Positions 1 to 8,395 of a stretch of 64,000 nucleotides of DNA are shown here, in pieces. The DNA is from Korobacter sp963703075. Its GTDB lineage: Bacteria; Acidobacteriota; Terriglobia; Terriglobales; Acidobacteriaceae. The position numbers were made by a program, and so were the translations under genes. The notes under the pieces are model-generated. The model was given only the letters and a program-made list of their open reading frames with translations, was not told where the DNA came from and ran no database searches. Positions within the stretch are counted from its first letter, which is position 1. Every line of letters begins with the position of its first letter. The stretch lies in assembly GCA_963703075.1 (NCBI GenBank), contig OY969786.1, positions 4,278,001 through 4,342,000 on the forward strand, read 5' to 3'.

Positions 1-1062
1 TACCTCGAGAAACTGCAACTGCCACATTTGCCCTCGATCTATGGCGCAATGCTGGCTGGCGTCGATTACGTACTCATGGGCGCAGGCATTCCGCTGAAAA
101 TCCCCGGGGTTCTCGATGCGTTTGTGAATCATCGTCCGGCCGAGTATCCACTCGCCATCGCCGGCGCCCACGACGGCGACGACTTCAAAGCGACCTTCGA
201 TCCTCGCGACTACCTCGACCTCGATCTGCCGCCGCTGAAGCGTCCAAAGTTTCTGCCGATCATTGCCTCCAACGTCCTCGCCATGACGCTGGTCAAGAAA
301 GCCAATGGCCGTGTCGACGGGTTTATCGTCGAAGGCCCCACCGCCGGAGGCCACAATGCTCCGCCGCGCGGCAAGATGCAGTTCGATGTCGACGGCGAAG
401 TGATCTACGGCGAGCGCGATCTGGTCGATCTGGCAAAGCTCCGCGCCCTGGGTCTGCCGTTTTGGCTCGCGGGCGGTTACAGTTCCCCGCAGAAACTGGC
501 CGAGGCACTCGCCTCCGGGGCTGCCGGCGTGCAAGTCGGCACAGCGTTTGCGCTCTCCGATGAATCGGATCTCGAGCCCAACAGCAAGCGCGAATTGCTG
601 TCGCAGGTGCGGCAGGGTACAGCGCGCGTCACCACCGATACCCTGGCGTCTCCCACCGGCTTTCCTTTCAAAGTGGCGCAGCTGAGCAGTTCGCAAACCA
701 ATCCAGATGTCTACGCCCGGCGCGAACGGGTCTGCGATCTTGGCTTCCTGCGCGAGGGCTATCGTACCGCCGCCGGCACGATCGATTTCCGTTGTCCCGC
801 CGAGCCGGAGCATGTTTATTTAGCCAAGAACGGCAATCCTGCCATGATGGCCGGCCGGAAATGCCTCTGTAACGCCCTGATCGCCAACATCGGGATGCCC
901 CAGCGCCGCAACGGTTACATTGAACCGACCCTCGTCACCATGGGCAACGACGTCACCACGCTGGATCGATTCCTCTCACCAGGCCGCGCAGGCTATTCGG
1001 CGGCATCCGTCATTGAGCACCTCGTGGCGGGAGTAACGGCCGAACTGCTTCCTATCGGCTAG
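1..1062 (+). CDS. Nitronate monooxygenase-like flavoprotein, 5' truncated by the window edge
   Basis: The frame is open from base 1, so the start lies upstream; 353 codons are visible. The TIM-barrel flavoprotein of the 2-nitropropane dioxygenase family is recognisable from VEGPTAGGHNAP (nt 328-363), the glycine-rich phosphate-binding stretch FWLAGGYSS (nt 460-486) and GAAGVQVGTAF (nt 520-552), which line the FMN site in this family. Family enzymes oxidise alkyl nitronates with FMN and oxygen. The C-terminal extension with a Cys-containing segment (AGRKCLCNALIAN) is typical of a subgroup in actinobacteria and acidobacteria whose substrate is not known to me, so the exact reaction is inferred only at family level. 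It stands 102 bp upstream of dnaG with no visible terminator between them. Confidence 0.75.
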   Translation, partial: YLEKLQLPHLPSIYGAMLAGVDYVLMGAGIPLKIPGVLDAFVNHRPAEYPLAIAGAHDGDDFKATFDPRDYLDLDLPPLKRPKFLPIIASNVLAMTLVKKANGRVDGFIVEGPTAGGHNAPPRGKMQFDVDGEVIYGERDLVDLAKLRALGLPFWLAGGYSSPQKLAEALASGAAGVQVGTAFALSDESDLEPNSKRELLSQVRQGTARVTTDTLASPTGFPFKVAQLSSSQTNPDVYARRERVCDLGFLREGYRTAAGTIDFRCPAEPEHVYLAKNGNPAMMAGRKCLCNALIANIGMPQRRNGYIEPTLVTMGNDVTTLDRFLSPGRAGYSAASVIEHLVAGVTAELLPIG

Positions 1063-1164
1063 ATGGAATTTGGGCCGAGATTTCCACATCGGCTATGATT
1101 TCCACAGCGCATTTTTGTAAGTCAAACGTTTGATCGCGGCGCCGAATAGCGCACACTCAACTAC

Positions 1165-3036
1165 GTGGCGAACCCCGGAGATTTTGCTTACGAGCTGAAG
1201 CAGCAGGCCGACATCGTTCGCATCGTCGGCGAATACGTCCAGCTGCGCAAATCCGGGGCGCAGAATTATTCCGGCATCTGCCCCTTCCATAACGAGAAGT
1301 CGCCGTCGTTCTCGGTCCACCAGTCGCGCCAGTTCTTTCATTGCTTCGGCTGCGGCGTCTCGGGCGACGTTTTCACCTTCATCCAGAAGATCGACAACGT
1401 CAGCTTCCCTGAAGCCGTGCGGTCGGTGGCGCAGAAGCTCGGCGTGCCCATGCCGAAGGTGGAGTACAGCTCTCCGCAGGAGGCGCGCGAGGCCAAGATG
1501 CGCGGCGCTCTCCTCGACGCCAACGAGATGGCCTGCGCCTGGTTCCAGGAACAGTTGCGCAAGCCCGACGCCGCCCACGCCCGCGAATACCTGAAATCCC
1601 GCGGGCTCGACGAAGAGACGCTTCGCAAGTTTCGCATCGGCTTCGCCCCGGAATCCGGTTTCCTGCTGCGCGATCGCATGAAAGGCGAGTTCAACGAAGA
1701 ACTCCTCCGCGAATCGGGCCTGTTTTCCTGGAAGGAAGACGCCACTCGCGACGCCACCGCGGCCAAGAACGCCCCTTCGGCGCTCTATGCCAAGTTCCGC
1801 AACCGCATCATGTTTCCCATCGCCAATGAGCAGGGAAAGGTGATCGCCTTCACCGGACGCACCCTCGCCACCGACGACAAGTCCGGCCCGAAATACCTGA
1901 ACTCCCCCGAGACCCCGATCTATTCCAAATCGCGGGTGCTTTTCAACCTGAACCTGGCCAAAGAAGCGATTCGCGGCTCCAAAGATGCGCCCGGCTTGGG
2001 CTACGCGATCCTCGTCGAGGGCCAGATGGATTGCATTTCGCTCTACCGCGAAGGCGTGCACAACGTCATCGCCACGTCAGGCACGGCGTTCACCGAGTTC
2101 CAGGCCAAGCTGCTGGCGCGCTTCACCAAGCAGGTGGTGGTCAACTTCGATCCCGACACCGCCGGAGCCGCCGCCGCCGAACGTTCGCTCGCGCTGCTCG
2201 TCAGCGAAGATTTCGAAATCCGCGTCCTGACCCTCGAGGCCGGCTTCGATCCCGATCTCTTCGTCCGCAAAAAGGGCCGTAAGGCCTACGAGGAAGCGCT
2301 GAAGCGCTCGCAGAAGTATTTCGATTACCTGATCGAGCGGGCACGCAAACTGTATCCAGTGGGAACGCCGGAAGGGAAGCTGAAGGCGGTGAACTACCTG
2401 ATCCCCCATGTCCAGCGGCTTTCCAGCAAGATCGTCCGCGACGAAATCGCCATGGACATTGCCCACAAGCTGCAGATCGAGTCGTCGGTGCTGCGCGAAG
2501 AGTTGCGCCATGTCGCGGGCAGCCGCAACGCCCACGAGGTCAAAGCGCCCCGAACGGCCCAAATCACGCCGATCGAAAAGACTCTCATCCGCGCCTTGGC
2601 GTCCTCCAACCAGCTTGGCCATGACCCCGTCTCCTCGCGCGAAGGCCAGGATCCCGATTTCGATCCCGCCCGCCAGGCGCATTTCATTCTCTCGAACGAG
2701 AACTTGCACGAAGGACTGCCGACGCAGCGGCTCATGGCAGCTTTGCTGAAAGCCGTGGAGGATGGCGCCGATCCCATGTCTCTGCCGCTGGCGGAAGCGG
2801 ATCGCCGGACTCTCGCCACGATCCTCCTGCAGGAGTCCGAGGAACTCTCGCCGGAGGGCATCGAAAACGCCTTTGCCACCCTGCGCGAGCGTCGCCTGAA
2901 ACTGCGCCGTACGGAATTGCTCACCGAGCTGGTTTCTGCCGAGCGCAAAGGAGATTCGGCCACGTTGACCCGGCTGACGGTCGAAAAGATGCAGCTCGAC
3001 CGGCAGATTCAAGCCATGCAAGACGCTGGCGACTAG
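1165..3036 (+). CDS. dnaG: DNA primase DnaG
   Basis: Synthesises RNA primers at the replication fork. The 623-residue product has the standard three-part layout. The N-terminal CHC2 zinc finger has ligands C39, H42, C60 and C63. The catalytic TOPRIM domain has E285 in LVEGQMD and the FDPDTAG acidic pair (D329, D331). The C-terminal part is helical and should bind DnaB. The start is GTG at 1165, which gives MANPGDFAYELKQQADIV, the usual primase N-terminus; no strong ribosome-binding site precedes it. rpoD follows 291 bp later, the dnaG-rpoD arrangement of the classical macromolecular synthesis operon, although a separate promoter candidate lies between them. Confidence 0.97.
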   Translation: MANPGDFAYELKQQADIVRIVGEYVQLRKSGAQNYSGICPFHNEKSPSFSVHQSRQFFHCFGCGVSGDVFTFIQKIDNVSFPEAVRSVAQKLGVPMPKVEYSSPQEAREAKMRGALLDANEMACAWFQEQLRKPDAAHAREYLKSRGLDEETLRKFRIGFAPESGFLLRDRMKGEFNEELLRESGLFSWKEDATRDATAAKNAPSALYAKFRNRIMFPIANEQGKVIAFTGRTLATDDKSGPKYLNSPETPIYSKSRVLFNLNLAKEAIRGSKDAPGLGYAILVEGQMDCISLYREGVHNVIATSGTAFTEFQAKLLARFTKQVVVNFDPDTAGAAAAERSLALLVSEDFEIRVLTLEAGFDPDLFVRKKGRKAYEEALKRSQKYFDYLIERARKLYPVGTPEGKLKAVNYLIPHVQRLSSKIVRDEIAMDIAHKLQIESSVLREELRHVAGSRNAHEVKAPRTAQITPIEKTLIRALASSNQLGHDPVSSREGQDPDFDPARQAHFILSNENLHEGLPTQRLMAALLKAVEDGADPMSLPLAEADRRTLATILLQESEELSPEGIENAFATLRERRLKLRRTELLTELVSAERKGDSATLTRLTVEKMQLDRQIQAMQDAGD

Positions 3037-3177
3037 TCCGCGCCGCAAGTTCTAACTCGTTGAAAGATTTGGACGAAACTTTCGCAGGGGGAGGGCCATC
3101 TAATTCATTAGTATCGGCCGGAGTTCGGTAATCACCGATGGGTGTTCAACTTAGAGCTGGGAGGCGGGCAAGCTCTA

Positions 3178-3186
3178 TGCTAAAAT
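3178..3186 (+). promoter_or_regulatory. Candidate extended -10 promoter of rpoD
   Basis: TG-C-TAAAAT (TG at 3178-3179, hexamer 3181-3186) fits an extended -10 element, 142 bp before the rpoD start. The -35 region is poor, as is common with extended -10 promoters. The 3037-3327 spacer otherwise holds only a short open frame (3138-3326) with no family resemblance, which I do not call as a gene. Confidence 0.4.
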
Positions 3187-3327
3187 ACGTAAGTTTCTGC
3201 TGTGCCGATACTTCCGGGGTAAATTCCCTGAACCAACCAGCTGTGTTCAGAGTGGAATCCGGAGATCGCCCCGCCGCAGGTTCCATGCTAACAGCGCTAT
3301 CCACGAGCGCAAGCGAAGGGTTCTGAA

Positions 3328-5052
3328 TTGGCTCTAGACGACAAGTACGACGATATCAAAAAACTGATTGATACCGGCAAGGAGAAGGGCTACCTGACGT
3401 ACAGCGAGGTGAATGATCTCATCCCGCACGACGTCCACTCGCCCGATGATCTCGACGATCTCCTGACGACGATCGGTACGCAAGGCATTGACGTTCTCGA
3501 AGGTCCGGGGAAACTCCCCTCTGCCGCCGTTCTCGACAAGCGTTACGACGAGTTGGAAGCCGGCGAAGAGGAGATGGAGCTCGACCTCACTCCGGGAGCG
3601 CTCGAAAAAACGAATGACCCCGTGCGCATGTATTTGCGCGAAATGGGCACGGTCCCGCTGCTCACCCGCGAAGGCGAAGTCGAAATCGCCAAACGCATCG
3701 AGCGCGGACAACTGCGCGTACTCAAAGCAATCTCGCGTTCTCCCATCGTCATCCGCGACATCGTCGCGGTTGGCGAGGACCTGAAACGCGGCGTGCGCAG
3801 CATCAAGGAAGTGGTGATCTTCGACGAAGAAGAGATCACCGACGAAGTCCTGCAGGCGCGCCTGAAAGACACCACCAACCGGATCGACGATCTCAATAAG
3901 CACTACAAGAAAAGTGCCCAGCTCGAGCAGAAGCTCGACGAGCTCGCTCCCGGCGGCGCCAAGGACCTGAAGGACAAAAAGAAGAACCGCGATTTGCGCA
4001 AGGTGCGCTGGTCGCTCGGCCGCGAACTGGTGGCGATCTCGCGCATCATCCGCAAGATCAACTTCACCAACGTCGAGCGCAAGCGCCTCATCGACCGTGT
4101 CAGCAAAACGGTCGAGAACCTGCGCATCCTCGAGCGGCAGGTGCAGCACCTCGAGCACCGCGCCAACGAAACGCGGTCGGAAGACACGAAGAAAGAGCTC
4201 AAGAAGCAGAGCCGCCAGATCAAGTCAGACCTGGAGCGCATGGAACAGGAGGCCGGCGTTTCCATCGCCGAGCTGAAAAGGACCCAGCGCGAAATTATCC
4301 AGGGAGACATGGATGCGGAACAGGCCAAGAAAGAGCTGATCGAAGCCAATCTTCGTCTCGTCGTTTCCATCGCGAAGAAGTACACCAATCGCGGACTACA
4401 GTTCCTCGACCTCATCCAGGAAGGCAACATCGGCCTGATGAAGGCCGTCGACAAGTTCGAATACCGCCGCGGCTACAAGTTCTCCACTTACGCCACATGG
4501 TGGATTCGCCAGGCCATCACTCGCGCCATCGCCGATCAGGCCCGCACCATTCGAATTCCGGTGCACATGATCGAAACCATCAACAAGCTCATCCGCACCT
4601 CGCGTCAACTGGTGCAGGAGCTTGGGCGTGAGCCGAGCAGCGAAGAAATCGCCAAGCGCATGGATATTCCAGTCGCCAAGGTTCGCAAGGTGCTGAAGAT
4701 CGCACAGGAACCGATTTCGCTGGAAACCCCAATCGGCGAAGAAGAAGACTCGCACTTGGGCGACTTCATCGAAGATCGTTCCATGGTCTCGCCGGCTGAA
4801 GCCGTGATCAACGTGAACCTCAAGGACCAGACGGCACAGGTCTTGCGCACGCTCACCGCGCGCGAAGAGAAGGTCATCAAGATGCGCTTCGGATTGGAAG
4901 ACGGTTCCGAGCACACCCTGGAAGAAGTCGGCCAATCGTTCGCAGTGACCCGCGAACGTATCCGGCAGATCGAGGCCAAGGCGTTACGCAAGTTACGTCA
5001 TCCGTCGCGCTCACGGAAGCTGCGCGCGTTTCTCGACGGTGTTCGCGACTAA
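3328..5052 (+). CDS. rpoD: Primary RNA polymerase sigma factor RpoD (sigma-70)
   Basis: The 574-residue housekeeping sigma factor. Visible parts are region 1.1 at the N-terminus, region 1.2 (NDPVRMYLREMGTVPLL, about residues 92-108), a charged non-conserved insert up to about residue 330, and region 2 (about 337-405) with the -10 recognition core YKFSTYATWWIRQAI. Region 3 follows, then region 4 (about 500-574) with the -35 helix-turn-helix VTRERIRQIEAKALRKLRHP. The start is TTG at 3328 with GAAGGG seven bases upstream; no ATG in frame gives a better N-terminus. A strong terminator follows the stop. Promoters noted in this window were judged against its expected TTGACA/TATAAT preference. Confidence 0.97.
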   Translation: MALDDKYDDIKKLIDTGKEKGYLTYSEVNDLIPHDVHSPDDLDDLLTTIGTQGIDVLEGPGKLPSAAVLDKRYDELEAGEEEMELDLTPGALEKTNDPVRMYLREMGTVPLLTREGEVEIAKRIERGQLRVLKAISRSPIVIRDIVAVGEDLKRGVRSIKEVVIFDEEEITDEVLQARLKDTTNRIDDLNKHYKKSAQLEQKLDELAPGGAKDLKDKKKNRDLRKVRWSLGRELVAISRIIRKINFTNVERKRLIDRVSKTVENLRILERQVQHLEHRANETRSEDTKKELKKQSRQIKSDLERMEQEAGVSIAELKRTQREIIQGDMDAEQAKKELIEANLRLVVSIAKKYTNRGLQFLDLIQEGNIGLMKAVDKFEYRRGYKFSTYATWWIRQAITRAIADQARTIRIPVHMIETINKLIRTSRQLVQELGREPSSEEIAKRMDIPVAKVRKVLKIAQEPISLETPIGEEEDSHLGDFIEDRSMVSPAEAVINVNLKDQTAQVLRTLTAREEKVIKMRFGLEDGSEHTLEEVGQSFAVTRERIRQIEAKALRKLRHPSRSRKLRAFLDGVRD

Positions 5053-5070
5053 ACGAAATCTTTTCCACGA

Positions 5071-5099
5071 CCGGGGCGACCAGCCCCGGTTTTTCTTTT
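5071..5099 (+). terminator. Rho-independent terminator of dnaG-rpoD
   Basis: Perfect 7-bp GC stem CCGGGGC (5071-5077) with GCCCCGG (5083-5089), a five-base loop, then TTTTTCTTTT. It sits 19 bp after the rpoD stop. Confidence 0.9.
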
Positions 5100-5309
5100 C
5101 CAGAAAATTTCGGTTTCTCCTAGTGTGCGCGGAGATGGTTCGCTTGCGAACATAGCGAGAAAACGAAATCACGCACAACGGCTGCTTTCATCAAAGGCAT
5201 CCATATTATCTGGAGTGAGTGAAGGGAGCGCGAATTCACATCGCGAGTAGCACTTTTTCAGCAGCAAACCTGTCCGGTGCCGCTCGTGTCATACAATAGG
5301 TCATCGACC

Positions 5310-5519
5310 ATGGACATTGAAAAAACCATTGCCGAAATCAAACTGCTGGAACAGATCTACGCGCTGCCGGATCCCCGCCCGATTACGCTAAGCGACCGCG
5401 AAGTGGCGAACCGCATGCACGACGAGATTTACGCCAACAATCCCTGGTTCAAGTTGTGGCAACGTTATGGCGTGTCCAGCCGCCCTGAACCGCCCTCCTT
5501 CAATCCACCGGGTCGTTGA
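5310..5519 (+). CDS. Small hypothetical protein, 69 residues
   Basis: An ATG at 5310 opens a 69-residue frame that begins MDIEKTIAEIKLLEQIYALP and ends in a Pro-rich tail (EPPSFNPPGR). The first half predicts as one amphipathic helix; no domain or signal peptide is recognised. A TACAAT element at 5292-5297 would place transcription start at about 5304, so the message would have a very short leader. A perfect palindrome GTTCGC-TT-GCGAAC at 5138-5151 lies in the upstream spacer. Codon use looks like that of neighbouring genes, and the opposite frames are poorer. I do not recognise the family; it may be a lineage-restricted regulator or adaptor. The frame could extend to 5277, but without a better start. 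Confidence 0.5.
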   Translation: MDIEKTIAEIKLLEQIYALPDPRPITLSDREVANRMHDEIYANNPWFKLWQRYGVSSRPEPPSFNPPGR

Positions 5520-5529
5520 CTGTGGGTAC

Positions 5530-5557
5530 CCCATCCTTCTCCGCAGGAGAGGATGGG
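5530..5557. repeat. Intergenic hairpin resembling a dispersed acidobacterial repeat
   Basis: CCCATCCTTCTCC (5530-5542) pairs with GGAGAGGATGGG (5546-5557) around a three-base loop, with one bulged T. No T-run follows, so it is not a simple terminator. Only one copy is seen in this window; the dispersed-repeat idea is inference. Confidence 0.35.
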
Positions 5558-5691
5558 ACGCCAACTGCCCACTCCTCCCGCTCATCAAGTCGCTCGCTCC
5601 CGCCCCAAAAGTCATATCCGAGCGGTTTCCGCATGACCCGGTACGCCCCTTGTCGTACCATAATCATTCACATCGAAAACAGGTTTCCCGA

Positions 5692-6810
5692 ATGAAGGAT
5701 TTCTACATCTGCGATTGCACCCTGCACGAAAACAAGGTCATCACCTCTCAGTTCGTCGTCGTCACCAAGCAAATCAAGGCGAAAAAGAACGGTGAGCCTT
5801 ATCTCGCGTTGACTCTCGGAGACCGCTCCGGTTCGGTCGACGCGAAGATGTGGGACAACGTAGAAGAGTTCCTCAACGGTTTCGAGCAGGACGACTACGT
5901 CAAGGTCAAAGGTCTCATCAACAAGTACAACAACCGCTGGCAGCTCACCATTCACAAGATCCGCAAGATGGGCGACAGCGAAGTCGATTTCTCCGATTAC
6001 CTTCCCAAGACCACGAAGAACATCGACGAACTCTGGAGGTCAGTGGGCGATTTCGTCGAGACCATGCAGCATCCACAATTGAAGCAATTGCTGCAGCTCT
6101 TCATGGCCGACGAAGAGATCGCCAGCGCCTACAAATGCGCGCCGGCAGCCAAGACGCTCCACCACGCTTTCATCGGCGGCCTGCTCGACCACGTGGTGTC
6201 GCTGTTCACCGGCTGCGATCTCATCGTGCGCAACTATCCCATGGTGAACCGCGACCTGGTCTTTACCGGCGTCTTCCTGCACGACATCGGAAAGATCCAC
6301 GAGCTCACCTACGCGCGTTCGTTCGGCTACTCGACCGAGGGCCAGCTGCTCGGTCACATGATCATCGAGCTTGAAATGCTGCAGAAGAAGCTGGCGCTGA
6401 TTCCCGATTTCCCGCCGGAGCTGAAGATCCTTATCGAGCACCTCATCATCAGCCATCACGGAGAGTACGAGTTCGGATCTCCCAAGCTCCCCATGTTTCC
6501 CGAAGCGCTGCTCTTGCACTACATGGATGATCTCGATTCCAAGATGGAAGCCATGCGCGCTCAGTTCCAGCGCGAAGCCGAGAGTGACAGTCCCTGGACG
6601 AGCTACAACAGTTCGCTCGCGCGGCCCCTGTTGAACACGAAGAAGTTCCTCGAAAAACCGAAGCCAAGTGCTGAAGCGCCGATCGTAGAAGAAAAGCCTG
6701 CCGAGGAAGTCGTGGTGGTCGAAACCACGACCGTCGAAATCGACAACGTCTCCCCCAAGAGCCTCCTCGATCTGCAATCGCACTTCGCTGCCAAGAAAAA
6801 CACGGTTTAA
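5692..6810 (+). CDS. YhaM-like 3'-5' exoribonuclease (OB fold + HD domain)
   Basis: The 372-residue product starts MKDFYICDCTLHENKVITSQ at ATG 5692. An N-terminal OB-fold (about residues 10-95, with YLALTLGDRSGSVDAKMW and YVKVKGLINKYNNRWQLTI) should bind nucleic acid. A metal-binding HD domain follows (about 155-300): KTLHHAFIGGLLDHVVSL, FLHDIGKIHEL (the HD pair) and IISHHGEYEFGSP. This order matches YhaM/CBF1, a cytoplasmic 3'-5' exoribonuclease of RNA turnover. The C-terminal 70 residues are an acidic, low-complexity tail. The frame extends upstream to 5467, but that part is Pro/Arg-rich and crosses the 5530 hairpin, so the ATG at 5692 is preferred. Substrate specificity is inferred from the family. 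Confidence 0.85.
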   Translation: MKDFYICDCTLHENKVITSQFVVVTKQIKAKKNGEPYLALTLGDRSGSVDAKMWDNVEEFLNGFEQDDYVKVKGLINKYNNRWQLTIHKIRKMGDSEVDFSDYLPKTTKNIDELWRSVGDFVETMQHPQLKQLLQLFMADEEIASAYKCAPAAKTLHHAFIGGLLDHVVSLFTGCDLIVRNYPMVNRDLVFTGVFLHDIGKIHELTYARSFGYSTEGQLLGHMIIELEMLQKKLALIPDFPPELKILIEHLIISHHGEYEFGSPKLPMFPEALLLHYMDDLDSKMEAMRAQFQREAESDSPWTSYNSSLARPLLNTKKFLEKPKPSAEAPIVEEKPAEEVVVVETTTVEIDNVSPKSLLDLQSHFAAKKNTV

Positions 6811-6829
6811 CTGCAAGCAACCCCCTACG

Positions 6830-6858
6830 TTGCACCCACCGGTCTGATCTGGTACAAA
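6830..6858 (+). promoter_or_regulatory. Candidate sigma-70 promoter of the lipoprotein gene
   Basis: TTGCAC (6830-6835), a 17-bp spacer, then TACAAA (6853-6858) preceded by TG (extended -10). The predicted start at about 6865 leaves a leader of about 58 nt. Confidence 0.5.
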
Positions 6859-6922
6859 AGTGGGGGTCGTCTCCTCGGGCTCCCGGTCGCGCCTTTATTT
6901 ACCAATAGGTTAGGAGGATGCA

Positions 6923-7645
6923 ATGCGTTCCAAACTTCTTTCCCTCTCGATAATCCTCGCTTTGCTCACATGGAGCGCCGCCTGCAGCAAGAAGCCCGCT
7001 GACAACTCGCAGCAACAGTCATCCGCCACTAGTAGTCCGGCTCCCAATGCCGCGGCCGACGCCGCTTCCGGCGGGGGTTCGAACGTGGGCGCGGGTACTG
7101 CGTCTTCCACCGCCCCGCAACCCGCTGCTCCGCAGGTCATCACCATACCCAAGGGAGCGGTGGTCAGCGTTCGCCTCGGTCAAACCATCAGCACCAAGAC
7201 GAGCAATTCCGGAGACCAGTTCACCGCGACTCTGGCTGAGCCTCTCGTAGTGGACGGCCAAACCACTGCCGCCACCGGAGCCCGCGCCAACGGAACCGTC
7301 GTCGAATCCGTGCCCCTGGGCAAGTTCAAGGGCGGCGCAAAACTACGTCTCTCGCTCGACGCCCTCACCATCAACGGCAAGCGCTACCCCTTACAGACAT
7401 CCTCGGTTGCGCGCACCCAGAACAGCAAAGGCAAGCGTAGTGCGGTCGCAATCGGTGGAGGCACCGGCCTTGGCGCGATCATCGGCGGTATCGCCGGCGG
7501 CGGCAAAGGCGCAGCCATCGGAGCCCTGGTGGGCGGCGGCGCAGGCACCGCGGGCGCTGCCTACACCGGCAATAAGGACCTCGTCATGCCGGCGGAAACC
7601 ATTCTCAGCTTCCGGATCCTGCAACCGGTGGATGTGACCCAGTAA
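6923..7645 (+). CDS. Exported glycine-zipper lipoprotein
   Basis: 240 residues. A signal peptide ends in a lipobox-like WSAAC with Cys 21, so the mature protein is probably lipidated in the envelope. A low-complexity Ser/Ala/Pro linker follows to about residue 72. Next comes a beta-rich domain (about 73-165, starting ITIPKGAVVSVRLGQTISTK) similar to domains in TrbI/SLBP-type envelope proteins. A glycine-zipper stretch (about 176-212, GGGTGLGAIIGGIAGGGKG) of the kind that packs in membranes comes near the end. AGGAGG at 6912-6917 sits five bases before the ATG, the best ribosome-binding site in this region. A promoter candidate lies at 6830-6858 and a terminator at 7677. The function is not known; a structural envelope role is likely. 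Confidence 0.75.
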   Translation: MRSKLLSLSIILALLTWSAACSKKPADNSQQQSSATSSPAPNAAADAASGGGSNVGAGTASSTAPQPAAPQVITIPKGAVVSVRLGQTISTKTSNSGDQFTATLAEPLVVDGQTTAATGARANGTVVESVPLGKFKGGAKLRLSLDALTINGKRYPLQTSSVARTQNSKGKRSAVAIGGGTGLGAIIGGIAGGGKGAAIGALVGGGAGTAGAAYTGNKDLVMPAETILSFRILQPVDVTQ

Positions 7646-7676
7646 GCGAGAATCCTCGCCATTTCTACTCAACCAT

Positions 7677-7701
7677 GCCCGGCCTCGCGTCGGGCTTTTT
7701 T
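7677..7701 (+). terminator. Rho-independent terminator after the lipoprotein gene
   Basis: GCCCGGC (7677-7683) pairs with GTCGGGC (7689-7695), including one G-U pair, followed by TTTTTT (7696-7701). It ends only seven bases before the next start codon. Confidence 0.75.
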
Positions 7702-7708
7702 CGCCCCT

Positions 7709-8395
7709 ATGCCCTTGGACTTCGGTCGCTTCGACTATCTCACCTTCGACTGCTACGGCACCCTCATCAACTGGGAAGACGGCATCCTCGGCGCGCTACG
7801 TCCGATCCTCACCAGTCACGCGATTCACCTCGCCGACGACGAAATCCTCAAGCTCTATGGAGAGATCGAGCCGCCATTGCAGAATCCCTACCGCCGCTAT
7901 CGCGAGGTCCTGCGTGAAGTGGTCCGCGAGTTCGGCGATCGCAGCGGCTTTGCAGCCACGAACCAGGAAATGGAGTCTCTGCCGGAGTCGCTGAAAACCT
8001 GGCAGCCCTATCCCGACACCGTCGCCGCTCTTCGCCGCCTGAAGACAAAATACAAGCTGGCCATACTTTCGAATATTGATGACGATCTATTTGCTCACAC
8101 CGCCAAACTGCTCCAGGTTTCCTTCGATGAGGTCGTTACCGCCGAGCAGGTAAAGTCCTACAAGCCCGGCCACGCACACTTCCACGAAATGTTGCGCCGG
8201 TGTCACACCACGCCCGGACGGGTGCTCCACGTCGGGCAGAGTATCTATCACGACGTCGTTCCGGCCAGGGTTTTGGGATTTGCGACCGTGTGGATCCATC
8301 GCGCCCCCGGTTACGGCGCAACCCGGGCTGCGGAAGAGCGTCCGGACCTCGAACTTCCCAATCTCACCCGTCTTGCCGAACTCGCGGGCTGCTGA
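7709..8395 (+). CDS. HAD-superfamily hydrolase, haloacid-dehalogenase-like
   Basis: 228 residues. Motif I is FDCYGTLINWE with nucleophile Asp14 and the DxYGT form seen in L-2-haloacid dehalogenases and related phosphatases. Motif II is LSNIDDD (about residues 118-124), a Lys is in VKSYKPGHAHF, and motif III/IV is HVGQSIYHDVVPARVLG (about 172-188). A helical cap lies between motifs I and II. The family hydrolyses C-halogen or phosphate ester bonds; the substrate cannot be read from sequence. The ATG at 7709 follows a terminator hairpin almost directly, so no normal ribosome-binding site is visible. The stop codon abuts the stop of the convergent minus-strand gene with no gap. Confidence 0.85.
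   Translation: MPLDFGRFDYLTFDCYGTLINWEDGILGALRPILTSHAIHLADDEILKLYGEIEPPLQNPYRRYREVLREVVREFGDRSGFAATNQEMESLPESLKTWQPYPDTVAALRRLKTKYKLAILSNIDDDLFAHTAKLLQVSFDEVVTAEQVKSYKPGHAHFHEMLRRCHTTPGRVLHVGQSIYHDVVPARVLGFATVWIHRAPGYGATRAAEERPDLELPNLTRLAELAGC

Noticed and set aside
1093..3048. Two minus-strand open frames inside dnaG (322 and 323 codons)
   Set aside because: Antisense shadows; dnaG has intact zinc and TOPRIM motifs.
3138..3326. 62-codon open frame just before rpoD
   Set aside because: No ribosome-binding site or family similarity, and it spans the promoter candidate of rpoD.
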